Below are positions 27,569-37,655 of a stretch of DNA of 64,000 nt, piece after piece. Below the pieces are notes generated by a model that saw only the letters and a program-made list of their open reading frames with translations, did no database searches and had not been told where the DNA came from. Position 1 is the first letter of the stretch. Every line of letters starts with the position of its first letter. The stretch covers positions 18,086-82,085 of the forward strand of contig DATJVP010000058.1 of assembly GCA_035581425.1 (NCBI GenBank). The letters run 5' to 3'. The position numbers and the translations under genes were made by a program. This DNA is from DASZHJ01 sp035581425 (GTDB lineage Bacteria > Pseudomonadota > Alphaproteobacteria > ATCC43930 > CGMCC-115725).

Positions 27569-28825
27569 ATGGACTTCGAGTTCTCGGAAAAATCGAGGCG
27601 GATGCAGGCGTCGGTGAAGGCATTCATCGCAGAGCATGTGGCTCCCCGCGACGAGGAATACACCCGCATCGTCGAGCACGAGCACGTCTTCCCCCCGCCC
27701 TTCCTCGAGGATTTGAAGGCGAAGGCGCGAGCGCAAGGGCTCTGGAATCTCTTCCTGCCCGGCCTCAAGCCCGAGGAGCCCGGCACGCAGATGTCGAATC
27801 TCGACTATGCCCCCTGCGCGGAGATTATGGGCCGGCTGCACTGGTCGTCCGAGGTATTCAATTGCAGCGCGCCCGATACCGGCAACATGGAACTCCTGCA
27901 TTTGGCGGCGAACCCCGCGCAGAAGAAGCAGTGGCTGGTGCCGCTCCTCGACGGGAAGATACGCTCATCCTTTGCGATGACGGAGCCCGAGGTCGCATCC
28001 TCCGACGCCACCAATATCCGGACCTCGATCAAGCGTGACGGCGGCGATTGGGTCATCAACGGGCGGAAGTGGTTCATCACCAACGCAGCAGACCCCCGAT
28101 GCAAGATCCTGATCGTCATGGGCCAGACGAGCCCCGACCGGCCCGAAGCGCATCGCCGCCAAAGCATGGTGCTGGTCCCGAAGGAGACGCCGGGCGTCAC
28201 CATCGTGCGCAATCCCCCGGTGATGCATCACCAGGCACCCGAAGGCCACTGCGAGATCCTCTTCGAGAACGCGCGTGTCCCCGCTGAGAATCTCCTCGGC
28301 GAGGAAGGCGGCGGCTTCGCCCTCGCGCAGGCTCGGCTCGGCCCCGGCCGCATCCACCACTGCATGCGCTCCATCGGCGCCGCGGAGGTCTCGCTGGAGC
28401 TGATGATCCAGCGTTCCCTCCAGCGCAGGACCTTCGGCAAGCTCCTGCACGAGCACGGCGCGGTTCAGGACTGGATCGCGCTCTCCCGCATCGAGATCGA
28501 GCAGGCACGGCTTCTCGTGTTGAAAGCGGCTTGGCTCATGGACAAAGCCGGCAACAAAGCCGCGCGGAAAGAAGTCGCCCTCATCAAAGTCGCGGTGCCG
28601 CGGATGCTCGTCACCATCGCGAACCGCGCGATGCAGACCTTCGGCGCCAAAGGCCTCACTCAAGACACTCCGCTCGCGGACATCTGGACCCAAGGCCGCA
28701 TCCTCCAATTCGCCGACGGTCCCGACGAGGTTCACCTCCGCTCGATCGCGCGCCACGAAGTGAAGCTGATGCAGGAGCAGCTCACGCGAAACACGACGGC
28801 GAGCAAGAGTCCGGCGGTAAGCTAA
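27569..28825 (+). CDS. Acyl-CoA dehydrogenase family protein
   Basis: A 418-residue FAD enzyme that desaturates acyl-CoA at the alpha-beta position. The N-terminal helical domain starts DFEFSEKSRRMQASVKAFIAEHVAPRDEEY. The middle domain contains SSFAMTEPEVASSDATNIRTSI and GRKWFITNAADPRCKILIVMG. The C-terminal domain carries RTFGKLLHEHGAVQDWIALSRIEIEQARLL and FADGPDEVHLRSIARHE. The overall pattern is of the ACAD10/11-like group, which often acts on long or branched acyl-CoAs. The substrate cannot be set from sequence. It stands alone on its strand, and a hairpin follows its stop. Confidence 0.92.
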   Translation: MDFEFSEKSRRMQASVKAFIAEHVAPRDEEYTRIVEHEHVFPPPFLEDLKAKARAQGLWNLFLPGLKPEEPGTQMSNLDYAPCAEIMGRLHWSSEVFNCSAPDTGNMELLHLAANPAQKKQWLVPLLDGKIRSSFAMTEPEVASSDATNIRTSIKRDGGDWVINGRKWFITNAADPRCKILIVMGQTSPDRPEAHRRQSMVLVPKETPGVTIVRNPPVMHHQAPEGHCEILFENARVPAENLLGEEGGGFALAQARLGPGRIHHCMRSIGAAEVSLELMIQRSLQRRTFGKLLHEHGAVQDWIALSRIEIEQARLLVLKAAWLMDKAGNKAARKEVALIKVAVPRMLVTIANRAMQTFGAKGLTQDTPLADIWTQGRILQFADGPDEVHLRSIARHEVKLMQEQLTRNTTASKSPAVS

Positions 28826-28832
28826 AGGTCTT

Positions 28833-28858
28833 GCGCGGCGATGCCTCGAGCGCCGCGC
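28833..28858 (+). terminator. Strong GC hairpin after acyl-CoA dehydrogenase
   Basis: GCGCGGCG (28833-28840) and CGCCGCGC (28851-28858) form a perfect eight-pair stem with a ten-base loop, starting eight bases after the stop codon. No T-run follows, so it is not a classical intrinsic terminator. In GC-rich genomes such hairpins still often protect 3' ends or help termination. It probably separates this gene from dnaB. Confidence 0.45.
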
Positions 28859-28959
28859 CAACGCTCGGGGCGGATCCAAGAATTATCCCCGCTGTTCGAA
28901 TTACCCCCAGCCGATTGCTAGTGGAGCGACTCGGGCGCAGGTGGTAAGAGTGCGCGACC

Positions 28960-30495
<1,536 letters not shown>

Positions 30496-30502
30496 CGCCG
30501 GC

Positions 30503-31939
30503 TCAGCTTCTTCCGCCGTGATCGAGGTAGCGCCGCGCCCCGAGGCGGCGCGCGAGGAGATGCTGGCGATAGCCCGCCACCGAAGTGGAGAAACGCTCGG
30601 CCGTCGGCATCTCCTCCGGCGGCACGGCATCGATCATCGCCTCCGCTAGCACGCGCCCGTCGAGACCCTCGGGAGCGGGAATGCCGAGCACCGCGAGCAC
30701 TGTCGGCAGCACGTCGAGAATTCCCGCCGGCAGGGGCGAGCGGTAGCCCCGACGGAAGGCGCGGCCGGAGATCGCGAGCAGGCTCGCGAGCTCGAGCCGG
30801 TGGAGCCCGCCATGGACGCCGCCGCCCTCGGGCATAGCGCTGTCGTGCCGCCCGCGTCCGAGGAGCCCATGCTCGTTTGTGCCGCTGTCGCTCGCGAGCG
30901 TGAAGAGGATGTCCGCTGCGCGCCGATGCGCCACACCCAGGAGGTCGTGGCTGAAGACGCCCGGCAGCCCCTCGCCCCGCATGAAGAGGAGGCCGCACCA
31001 GGGCTGCGCCTGGAGCCAGCGCACTGCGCGCGCCGCCGTCTCGGCATCGCCGTCGCGGAGGTAAATGCCGCCGCCGGAATCGCCGACGACCGCAAGCTCG
31101 ACCTCTGCGCCCGGCATCTCGCCGACGGAGAAGCCCGCTGCCGCGAGCTGCGCACCGATCCCGAGGCGCTCGCCGTAGATGCTGATCTGGCCGTGATCGG
31201 AGAGGGCGATGATGCTGAGCTCAGGCGCGGCGCTGTCGCGATGGTCGAGGAGCCGCCCGAACTGCGCATCGGCCTCGCGCAAGGCCTCGATGCTCTCGAC
31301 CGAGCCTATGCCGCGGTGATGGAAGGAGGTGTCGGGCTCGCAATACCAGATGATCGCGGCGTCGGGATCGAGCACGGGCACGACGTAGTCGAGGTAGGCC
31401 GTGGTCGCGTAGCGGATGAAGTCGAGATTGGGAACGCTCGCGGGCGGCAACGGCCCCATGCGCTCGACGAGCGCTTCAGCCGCCGCACGCGGTCGCGACG
31501 CCTCGAGCCCATGGAGCGAGAGGCAGAGCTGACCCACCCGCTCGGCAGTCGGATGCAGGAGGCGCGTAACGCCCGGCGTTCCCGTGCCGATCACCGCGAG
31601 CGAAGAGCCCGCCTCCGCGAGCATCTGGCCGAAGTCCGGCGCCTCCAGGAGCGGGCGGCCGAGAGCGCGCTCGAGCGCCTCGAGGTCCTGCCATTTTCCG
31701 CTGATGCAGAGGAGCTTCGCTTCGGGATCGTAGAAGCGGTTGGCGACGATGCCGTGCCGTCCCGGCAGCGTGCCTGTCACGAGGCTCGCGCCATTGACGC
31801 GCGTCTCCGTCGGGAATACTGCGCGGCTTTCAGGGAATAGCGCGGCTTCCGCGCGGAAGCGGCAGAGGTTCGGCATCAGAGCCGGCCGCACCAGGTCCGG
31901 CCGCAGCCCGTCGAAGACGACGATCAGGACCCTGCTCAC
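30503..31939 (-). CDS. Alkaline-phosphatase-superfamily nucleotide pyrophosphatase/phosphodiesterase
   Basis: A 478-residue hydrolase of the NPP branch. Metal-binding Asp is in VLIVVFDGLRPDLVRPALMPNL. The nucleophile region is FPTETRVNGASLVTGTLPGRHGIVANRFYDP. Further metal ligands lie in VLDPDAAIIWYCEPDTSFHHRG, IIALSDHGQISIYG and GTNEHGLLGRG. There is no signal peptide, so a cytoplasmic place is likely. It is convergent with dnaB (seven-base gap) and divergent from the GNAT gene. The natural substrate is unknown; nucleotide, phospholipid or phosphonate esters are all possible. Confidence 0.85.
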   Translation of the reverse strand: MSRVLIVVFDGLRPDLVRPALMPNLCRFRAEAALFPESRAVFPTETRVNGASLVTGTLPGRHGIVANRFYDPEAKLLCISGKWQDLEALERALGRPLLEAPDFGQMLAEAGSSLAVIGTGTPGVTRLLHPTAERVGQLCLSLHGLEASRPRAAAEALVERMGPLPPASVPNLDFIRYATTAYLDYVVPVLDPDAAIIWYCEPDTSFHHRGIGSVESIEALREADAQFGRLLDHRDSAAPELSIIALSDHGQISIYGERLGIGAQLAAAGFSVGEMPGAEVELAVVGDSGGGIYLRDGDAETAARAVRWLQAQPWCGLLFMRGEGLPGVFSHDLLGVAHRRAADILFTLASDSGTNEHGLLGRGRHDSAMPEGGGVHGGLHRLELASLLAISGRAFRRGYRSPLPAGILDVLPTVLAVLGIPAPEGLDGRVLAEAMIDAVPPEEMPTAERFSTSVAGYRQHLLARRLGARRYLDHGGRS

Positions 31940-32082
31940 CGTGCACCCGCCCGCCTCAATTTGCTGGCTCCCCTTGCTCGGTCCGGGACCACGAGCGAAA
32001 GGACTATGCGATTCGCGGATGACAGAGCCGTGACGAGTTTGTGGACAAGCGGCAGCGGCGCCCGGTAGGAGGGTGCATCATC

Positions 32083-32589
32083 ATGCCGCACGAGCCCGCC
32101 CTCATGCCCAACCCGAACGTCACCTTCCGTCCCGCGACCTCCGAGGATTCTGCGGCGATCGCGGAGATCATGCGTACGGCGTTTGCGGAGCACCGCGGCA
32201 AGATCCTTCCGGACTCGAGCGCGCTCCGCGAGACCGCCGAGTCGGCTGCGGAGTTCCTCCGCACCGGCCAGGTATTCCTCGCGGAGATCGCGGGACGGCC
32301 GATCGGCTGCGTGCAGGCGAAGCTCGAGGGGGATACCGTCTATCTCGGTCGCCTCTCGGTCCTGCCGGAGAGCCGCCGCCGCGGCGTCGCTGCCGGTCTC
32401 ATGGCGAGGGTCGAGGATTATGCCCGGGAGGTCGGCGCCGCCTCGGTCATGCTGAAGGTACGGATCGCATTGTCGCAAAACCAGCGCATCTTCCTGTCGC
32501 GGGGCTACCGCGAGGTCGGGCGCGAGACGCATGCGGGCTTCGACCGCCCGACCTCAATTCGGATGCAAAAACCGGTCAATGCTCGCTGA
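32083..32589 (+). CDS. GNAT-family N-acetyltransferase
   Basis: A 168-residue acetyltransferase. FRPATSEDSAAIAEIMRTAFAEHRGKI starts the fold, GCVQAKLEGDTVYLGRLSVLPESRRRGVAAGLMARVEDYA contains the acetyl-CoA pyrophosphate loop (RRRGVA), and the last strand is RIFLSRGYREVGRETH. It lies 68 bases upstream of alr on the same strand. The start is uncertain: ATG 32083 or ATG 32104 are both plausible. The acceptor cannot be predicted. Confidence 0.85.
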   Translation: MPHEPALMPNPNVTFRPATSEDSAAIAEIMRTAFAEHRGKILPDSSALRETAESAAEFLRTGQVFLAEIAGRPIGCVQAKLEGDTVYLGRLSVLPESRRRGVAAGLMARVEDYAREVGAASVMLKVRIALSQNQRIFLSRGYREVGRETHAGFDRPTSIRMQKPVNAR

Positions 32590-32657
32590 TCCCGCGAGAA
32601 CCGATTAGACTGGCGGCCCCTCGCGCACACCAACTCAGCGGTTCCCGTACCTTCCCG

Positions 32658-33812
32658 ATGCCTTCCAAACGCCAATCCAGCCCTGCCAAACCCGCGCCCC
32701 GCCGCGGCCCCTCGCCGGTCGACCGCGCGACGGGCATTCTCGAAATCGACCTCGACGCCATCGTGCGGAACTGGCGCCTGCTCCAGGCCAAGGTCGGCAA
32801 GGCCGTGCAATGCACGGCCGTCGTCAAGGCCGACGCCTATGGGCTCGGAATGGGGCCGGTCGCAAAGGCACTCGCGGCGGCGGGTTGCAAGACCTTCTTC
32901 GTGGCGACCCTCGAGGAGGGGCTGGCGCTTCGCCAGGCTCTCAAGACGCAGGAGATCGCCGTCCTCAATGGGCTCCTGCCGCAGAGCGAGAGGGACTTCC
33001 TGGCCGCGCATCTCATTCCCGTGCTCAACGACCTCAGCCAACTCGAGACTTGGCGGAACCTGAGTTTGCAGCAGAAAATGCGGCCCCCAGCGATCCTCCA
33101 TCTCGATACCGGGATGTCCCGCCTTGGCCTCTCGCCGACGGAAATGGCGGTGCTGGCGGGAGCGCCGGACCGGCTCGCGGGCGTTGGGCTGCGCGCGATC
33201 ATCAGTCACCTCGCCTGCGCCGAGGAGCCGAAACACGCCAAGAATGCGGAGCAGCGCCGCCTCTTCCTCGCGGCACGGCGGAAGCTGCCGCCTGCGCCGG
33301 CCAGTCTTGCGAACTCCTCCGGCATCTTCCTCGGATCGGATTTCCACTTCGATTTCGTCCGTCCGGGTGCCGCCCTATACGGCCTCAACCCGCACGCCAG
33401 CGGGACCAATCCGATGGCGCAAGTGGTTCGTCTCAAAGGCAGAATCCTGCAGGTGCGCGACGTTGACAGAGGGGGGAGCGTTGGCTACGGTGCCGCTCAC
33501 CGCATGGAGCGCGGCGGTCGCGTCGCCACCGTTGCCGTGGGTTACGCCGACGGCTGGTTCCGCTCCGGAAGCCCACGCACCACCGCCGGCATCGGGGGAC
33601 GCCGGGCACCCGTCGTCGGACGCATCTCGATGGACCTCATGACCTTCGACGTGACGGGTATCGATCCTGCCTTACTTGAGCCCGGTAGCTACGTCGACCT
33701 CATCGACGGCGAGAGCACCGCCGATGTCGTGGGCGAGCGCTCCGGGACCATCGGCTACGAGGTCTTGACGAGGCTCGGCCGCCGCTATCGCCGCATTTAC
33801 GCCGGCGGCTGA
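32658..33812 (+). CDS. alr: Alanine racemase
   Basis: A PLP enzyme that makes D-alanine for peptidoglycan. The PLP Lys is in CTAVVKADAYGLGMGPVAKAL and the catalytic Tyr in RGGSVGYGAAHRMERGG. HLDTGMSRLGLSP and GRISMDLMTFDVTG are further signatures. The length is 384 residues. The first 25 are a basic Pro/Ser/Ala-rich stretch (KRQSSPAKPAPRRG) that is not part of the barrel fold. The next gene, mlaE, starts three bases after its stop. ATG 32658 is the only good start in front of the conserved ILEIDLDAIVRNW. Confidence 0.94.
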   Translation: MPSKRQSSPAKPAPRRGPSPVDRATGILEIDLDAIVRNWRLLQAKVGKAVQCTAVVKADAYGLGMGPVAKALAAAGCKTFFVATLEEGLALRQALKTQEIAVLNGLLPQSERDFLAAHLIPVLNDLSQLETWRNLSLQQKMRPPAILHLDTGMSRLGLSPTEMAVLAGAPDRLAGVGLRAIISHLACAEEPKHAKNAEQRRLFLAARRKLPPAPASLANSSGIFLGSDFHFDFVRPGAALYGLNPHASGTNPMAQVVRLKGRILQVRDVDRGGSVGYGAAHRMERGGRVATVAVGYADGWFRSGSPRTTAGIGGRRAPVVGRISMDLMTFDVTGIDPALLEPGSYVDLIDGESTADVVGERSGTIGYEVLTRLGRRYRRIYAGG

Positions 33813-33815
33813 GCG

Positions 33816-34604
33816 ATGGAGCCGCTTCAGCGTTTGCTTGCATCGATCGGCGCGGTCGCGCTGCGCGTCCTCGCCGCAGCCGGGCGCATGGGGCTCTTCA
33901 CGGTCGCGGCAATCAGCCACTGCGTGCGTCCGCCCATCTACTTCCGGCTCGTCCTGCGCCAGCTCGTGGACATCGGCTATTACTCGCTCCCGGTGGTGGG
34001 CTTGACCGCGCTCTTCACGGGCATGGTTCTGGCGCTCCAGACATATACCGGCTTCAGCAGCTTTGCTGCCGAGAGCGCGGTTCCATCGGTGGTGCTCCTC
34101 TCGGTGACGCGCGAGCTCGGGCCCGTCATCGCGGGCCTCATGGTCGCGGGGCGCATCGGCGCCGCAATCGCGGCCGAGCTCGGCACCATGCGCGTCACCG
34201 ACCAGATCGACGCGCTCACCACGCTCTCGACCAATCCCTTCAAGTATCTCGTCGTCCCGCGTCTGGTTGCGGGCACGATCGCGATGCCTCTCCTGGTCCT
34301 CATCGCCGATATCATCGGCGTCTTCGGCGGCTTTCTCGTCGGCAGCTATCGCCTGCGCTTCAATCCCGCGGCCTATGTCCAGCGCACCGTCGACTACATG
34401 CAGACCAATGACGTGGTCGCAGGCGTCGTGAAGGCCGCCGTCTTCGGGTTCGTGATCGCGCTCATGGGCTGCTACTTCGGCTACAACTCCCGAGGCGGAG
34501 CGCAAGGTGTGGGCGCAGCCACCACCTATGCCGTGGTCTCGGCCTCGATCCTGATCCTGCTGCTCGACTACGCCCTAACGGCTTTGCTCTTCGTGGGACG
34601 ATGA
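33816..34604 (+). CDS. mlaE: MlaE-family lipid ABC transporter permease
   Basis: The permease of an MCE-type phospholipid transporter that keeps outer-membrane lipid asymmetry. The 262 residues have five or six helices. GYYSLPVVGLTALFTGMVLALQTYTGFSSF and SVVLLSVTRELGPVIAGLMVAGRIGAAIAAELGTMRVTDQIDAL are diagnostic of MlaE. The ATPase gene overlaps its end by four bases (ATGA). The MlaD-type MCE protein usually encoded next is not here, since radA follows mlaF. Confidence 0.94.
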   Translation: MEPLQRLLASIGAVALRVLAAAGRMGLFTVAAISHCVRPPIYFRLVLRQLVDIGYYSLPVVGLTALFTGMVLALQTYTGFSSFAAESAVPSVVLLSVTRELGPVIAGLMVAGRIGAAIAAELGTMRVTDQIDALTTLSTNPFKYLVVPRLVAGTIAMPLLVLIADIIGVFGGFLVGSYRLRFNPAAYVQRTVDYMQTNDVVAGVVKAAVFGFVIALMGCYFGYNSRGGAQGVGAATTYAVVSASILILLLDYALTALLFVGR

Positions 34605-35377
34605 CGCGCCCCTCCAAGATCTCCGTCCGCGGTCTCCGGAAGTCCTTCGGGCGGAAGGTCGTGCTCGACGGACTCGACTTCGACATCGACGTCGGCGAGA
34701 GCGTCGTGGTGATCGGCGGCTCTGGCAGCGGCAAATCCGTGCTCGCGAAATGCATCCTCGGGCTAATGCAGCCCGATGCCGGCACCATCGCGATCGACGG
34801 CGAGGAGGTGACGCGGCTCTCCTCCGGCGAGCGCGAGCGCGTCATGCGCAAGTTCGGCATGCTCTTCCAGAGCGCCGCGCTCTTCGACAGCCTGCCGGTC
34901 TGGGAGAACGTCGCCTTCGGCCTCATCCAGGGTCATGGCGCGGGCCGCGCCGAGGCGAAGGAGACCGCGATCGAGAAGCTTGCCTCCGTGGGCCTCGGTC
35001 CCGATGTGGGCGAACTTCGCCCCTCGGAGCTCTCAGGCGGCATGCAGAAGCGCGTGGCGCTCGCGCGCGCGATCTGCCACGAGCCCGAGATCATCATCTT
35101 CGACGAGCCCACGACCGGCCTCGACCCCATCATGAGTGACGTGATCAACGATTTGATCGTCGCCTGCGTGCAGAAGCTCGGCGCCAGCGCCATGTCCATC
35201 ACGCACGACATGGCGAGTGCGCGCAAGATCGCCAACCGCATCGCCATGATTTACAGGGGCCGGATCATCTGGTCGGGAACGACCGCGGAGATCGACAGCT
35301 CCGGCAACGAGTTCGTGGAGCAATTCATTCACGGCCGCGCGGAGGGACCGATCAAGATGGAGGTGCGCGCGACGTGA
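34601..35377 (+). CDS. mlaF: MlaF-type ABC transporter ATPase
   Basis: The ATPase partner of MlaE. Walker A is IGGSGSGKSVLAKCILG, the signature is LSGGMQKRVALARAICHEPEIIIFDEPTTGLDPIMSDVI with Walker B, and the switch His is in SITHDMASARKIANRIAMIY. The N-terminal ISVRGLRKSFGRKVVLDGLDFDI is typical of the family. It has 258 residues. It overlaps mlaE by four bases, and radA follows 18 bases later, so the MCE subunit must come from another locus. Confidence 0.94.
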   Translation: MTRPSKISVRGLRKSFGRKVVLDGLDFDIDVGESVVVIGGSGSGKSVLAKCILGLMQPDAGTIAIDGEEVTRLSSGERERVMRKFGMLFQSAALFDSLPVWENVAFGLIQGHGAGRAEAKETAIEKLASVGLGPDVGELRPSELSGGMQKRVALARAICHEPEIIIFDEPTTGLDPIMSDVINDLIVACVQKLGASAMSITHDMASARKIANRIAMIYRGRIIWSGTTAEIDSSGNEFVEQFIHGRAEGPIKMEVRAT

Positions 35378-35395
35378 GCGGAGCGACGGTCTGAG

Positions 35396-36805
35396 ATGGC
35401 ACGCGCACAGACCCGCTACGTCTGCCAGCAATGCGCCGCCTCCTATCCCAAATGGGCGGGGCGCTGCGAATCCTGCGGCGGCTGGAACACCCTCGTAGAG
35501 GAGCAGGCGCGCCAAGCCTCGCCGCGCGGCCTCGGCGCGGGCAAGGGGCGGAAGCTCGAGTTCACGGGCCTCTCCGGCGTCGGCGAGAGGCTCAGGCGGC
35601 GCGTCTGCGGTATCGCCGAGTTCGATCGCGTCTGCGGCGGCGGTCTCGTGCCGGGCTCGGCGCTCCTGGTAGGCGGCGATCCCGGTATCGGCAAGTCGAC
35701 CCTGCTGCTGCAGGCGGTGGCGGCGCTCGCGGGCGGCGCGCGCTGCGTCTACATCTCCGGCGAGGAATCGCTGGACCAGGTGCGGCTCCGCGCGGAGCGG
35801 CTTGGCGTCGCGGCGGCGCCGGTGCAGCTCGCGGCGGCGACGAGCGTCCGCGACATCGCGGCCTCGCTCGATCGGCAAGACGCCCCGGACGTGGTCGTCG
35901 TCGATTCGATCCAGACCCTCCATCTCGACAGCCTCGACAGCGCGCCTGGCACCGTGAGCCAAGTGCGCGCGGCGGCGCACGAGCTGATCCGCCTCGCCAA
36001 GGAGCGCGGCTTCTCGCTCCTGCTCGTAGGACACGTCACCAAGGAGGGGATGATCGCGGGACCGCGCGTCCTCGAGCACATGGTCGATACCGTGCTCTAC
36101 TTCGAGGGCGATCGCGGGCACCAGTTCCGCATCCTCCGCGCGGTCAAGAATCGCTTCGGCCCCACCGACGAGATCGGTGTCTTCGAGATGACCGACCGCG
36201 GGCTCGCGGAAGTGCCGAACCCGTCGGCGCTCTTCCTCGCGGAGCGACGCGGCGAGGTCGCGGGCTCCGCGGTCTTCGCGGGAATGGAGGGGACGCGGCC
36301 GGTGCTGGTGGAAATCCAGGCGCTCGTCGCACCCTCGCCCCCGGGAACGCCGCGCCGTGCCGTCATTGGCTGGGACGGCAATCGCCTCGCGATGATCCTC
36401 GCCGTGCTCGATGCGCGCTGCGGCCTCTCGATCGGCGCCAATGACGTCTACCTGAACGTCGCGGGCGGCCTCCGCATCGCCGAGCCCGCAGCAGACCTCG
36501 CGGTCGCGGCCGCGTTGCTCTCGGCCGCGACACAGCAGCCCGTCCCCGCCGATACCGTCGTCTTCGGAGAGATCGGGCTTTCCGGCGAGGTGCGCCCCGT
36601 GGCGCAGCCGGAGGCGCGGCTCAAGGAAGCCGGCAAGCTTGGCTTCGCTGCCGCGTGGATGCCGCGCCGCTCGAGCCAGGCGCGCGGCCGAGCGCTCGAC
36701 GGCGCGCCCGCCTCGATCCGGGAGATTGCCCATCTCGGCGACCTCCTCGCGCGCTTCGACGTGGCACCGGGGCGGCTTCCCTCCCGCCGCGCGGCGCCGC
36801 GGTGA
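35396..36805 (+). CDS. radA: DNA repair protein RadA (Sms)
   Basis: A RecA-like helicase that promotes branch migration in recombination. The N-terminal zinc ribbon has four Cys in YVCQQCAASYPKWAGRCESCGGWNTL. Walker A is GGDPGIGKSTLLLQAVAALAGG and the RadA motif is AVKNRFGPTDEIGVFEM. The C-terminal Lon-like domain includes DVYLNVAGGLRIAEPAADLAVAAALLSAAT. The length of 469 residues is normal. Together with downstream cvpA and purF this is a frequent alphaproteobacterial order. Confidence 0.96.
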   Translation: MARAQTRYVCQQCAASYPKWAGRCESCGGWNTLVEEQARQASPRGLGAGKGRKLEFTGLSGVGERLRRRVCGIAEFDRVCGGGLVPGSALLVGGDPGIGKSTLLLQAVAALAGGARCVYISGEESLDQVRLRAERLGVAAAPVQLAAATSVRDIAASLDRQDAPDVVVVDSIQTLHLDSLDSAPGTVSQVRAAAHELIRLAKERGFSLLLVGHVTKEGMIAGPRVLEHMVDTVLYFEGDRGHQFRILRAVKNRFGPTDEIGVFEMTDRGLAEVPNPSALFLAERRGEVAGSAVFAGMEGTRPVLVEIQALVAPSPPGTPRRAVIGWDGNRLAMILAVLDARCGLSIGANDVYLNVAGGLRIAEPAADLAVAAALLSAATQQPVPADTVVFGEIGLSGEVRPVAQPEARLKEAGKLGFAAAWMPRRSSQARGRALDGAPASIREIAHLGDLLARFDVAPGRLPSRRAAPR

Positions 36806-36872
36806 GATCGGGACCGCGGCTCACTCCTCGTTTCGCTTGGGACGCCAGCGTCCCCGATGCGAGAATGCCGAC

Positions 36873-37538
36873 ATGAATCCGTTCGACATCGGCGTCATCG
36901 TGGTGATCGCGCTCTCGGGCCTCTTCGCCTTCGCGCGCGGCATCGTGAAGGAGCTGCTGTCGGTTGCGGGCTGGATCGCGGCGGGCATCGCCGCGCTCTA
37001 CGGCTTCCCCTACGCCGCGCCCTTCGCGGAGAGATTCATTCCGAGGGGCATGTTCGCGAACCTCGCGGCGGGGATCGCGATCTTCGTGGTGGCGCTGATC
37101 ATCTTCTCGCTGATGACCTCCGCAATCGCACGGCGCGTCAAGGAGAGCTCGCTCGCCTCGGTCGATCATTCCCTGGGATTGCTCTTCGGCATTGCGCGCG
37201 GCGCGGTGATCGCCTGCCTCCTTTACTATGGCCTGACCCTCGCGCTCCCGGAGGCGAGCCGGCCCGATTGGATCAAGGAGGCGCGCAGCACGCGCTACCT
37301 CGCGGCGGGCGCCGATTTTTTGATTTCGCTGGTCCCGCCTTCGGTGCGAGGCCGCGTGGAGTCGACGGCCTCGGACGCCCGCCAGAAGGTTGAGCAAATC
37401 CATGAGGCCGACAGCGCCCGGCGCGCCCTCGAGACCCCGACGCAGCCGCAGAAGCCGGAGTCGCAGGGCGACAAGGGCTATACCCCTGACATGCGCAAGG
37501 GCTTGGATAAAGCCATCGAGCAGACAAATCAGCAATAA
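36873..37538 (+). CDS. cvpA: CvpA family membrane protein
   Basis: An inner-membrane protein of 221 residues with four helices in the first 130 (NPFDIGVIVVIALSGLFAFARGIVKELLSVAGWIAAGIAALYGF is the characteristic start). A charged cytoplasmic tail ends in DMRKGLDKAIEQTNQQ. E. coli CvpA is needed for colicin V production and bile resistance, but its molecular role is unclear. Its usual neighbour purF follows. I chose ATG 36873; the longer upstream frame overlaps radA and is not conserved-looking. Confidence 0.92.
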   Translation: MNPFDIGVIVVIALSGLFAFARGIVKELLSVAGWIAAGIAALYGFPYAAPFAERFIPRGMFANLAAGIAIFVVALIIFSLMTSAIARRVKESSLASVDHSLGLLFGIARGAVIACLLYYGLTLALPEASRPDWIKEARSTRYLAAGADFLISLVPPSVRGRVESTASDARQKVEQIHEADSARRALETPTQPQKPESQGDKGYTPDMRKGLDKAIEQTNQQ

Positions 37539-37560
37539 CCGGCAACGCCGCTGGCACTGC

Positions 37561-37641
37561 CGCAAAATTGCGTGTAGAAACTGCCGCGGGGACTCGCGGA
37601 ACCGCAGAGTCGCGACTATTTAAGTGAGGCCTTTAAGCCTC
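37561..37641 (+). promoter_or_regulatory. Cluster of three inverted repeats in purF leader
   Basis: The 117-base cvpA-purF spacer holds three inverted repeats in a row: CGCAAAATTGCG (37561-37572), the perfect ten-base palindrome AGTCGCGACT (37608-37617), and the hairpin GAGGC-CTTTAA-GCCTC (37626-37641) just before the Shine-Dalgarno region. The first looks like a LacI/PurR-type half-site pair; the last could shield the ribosome site. Control of purF by purines is plausible but not shown. Confidence 0.35.
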
Positions 37642-37655
37642 GTGAGGGCGTGTCG

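Noticed and set aside
35033..36733. A 566-codon open frame on the minus strand opposite mlaF and radA
   Set aside because: It crosses two well-supported genes on the other strand and has no motif.
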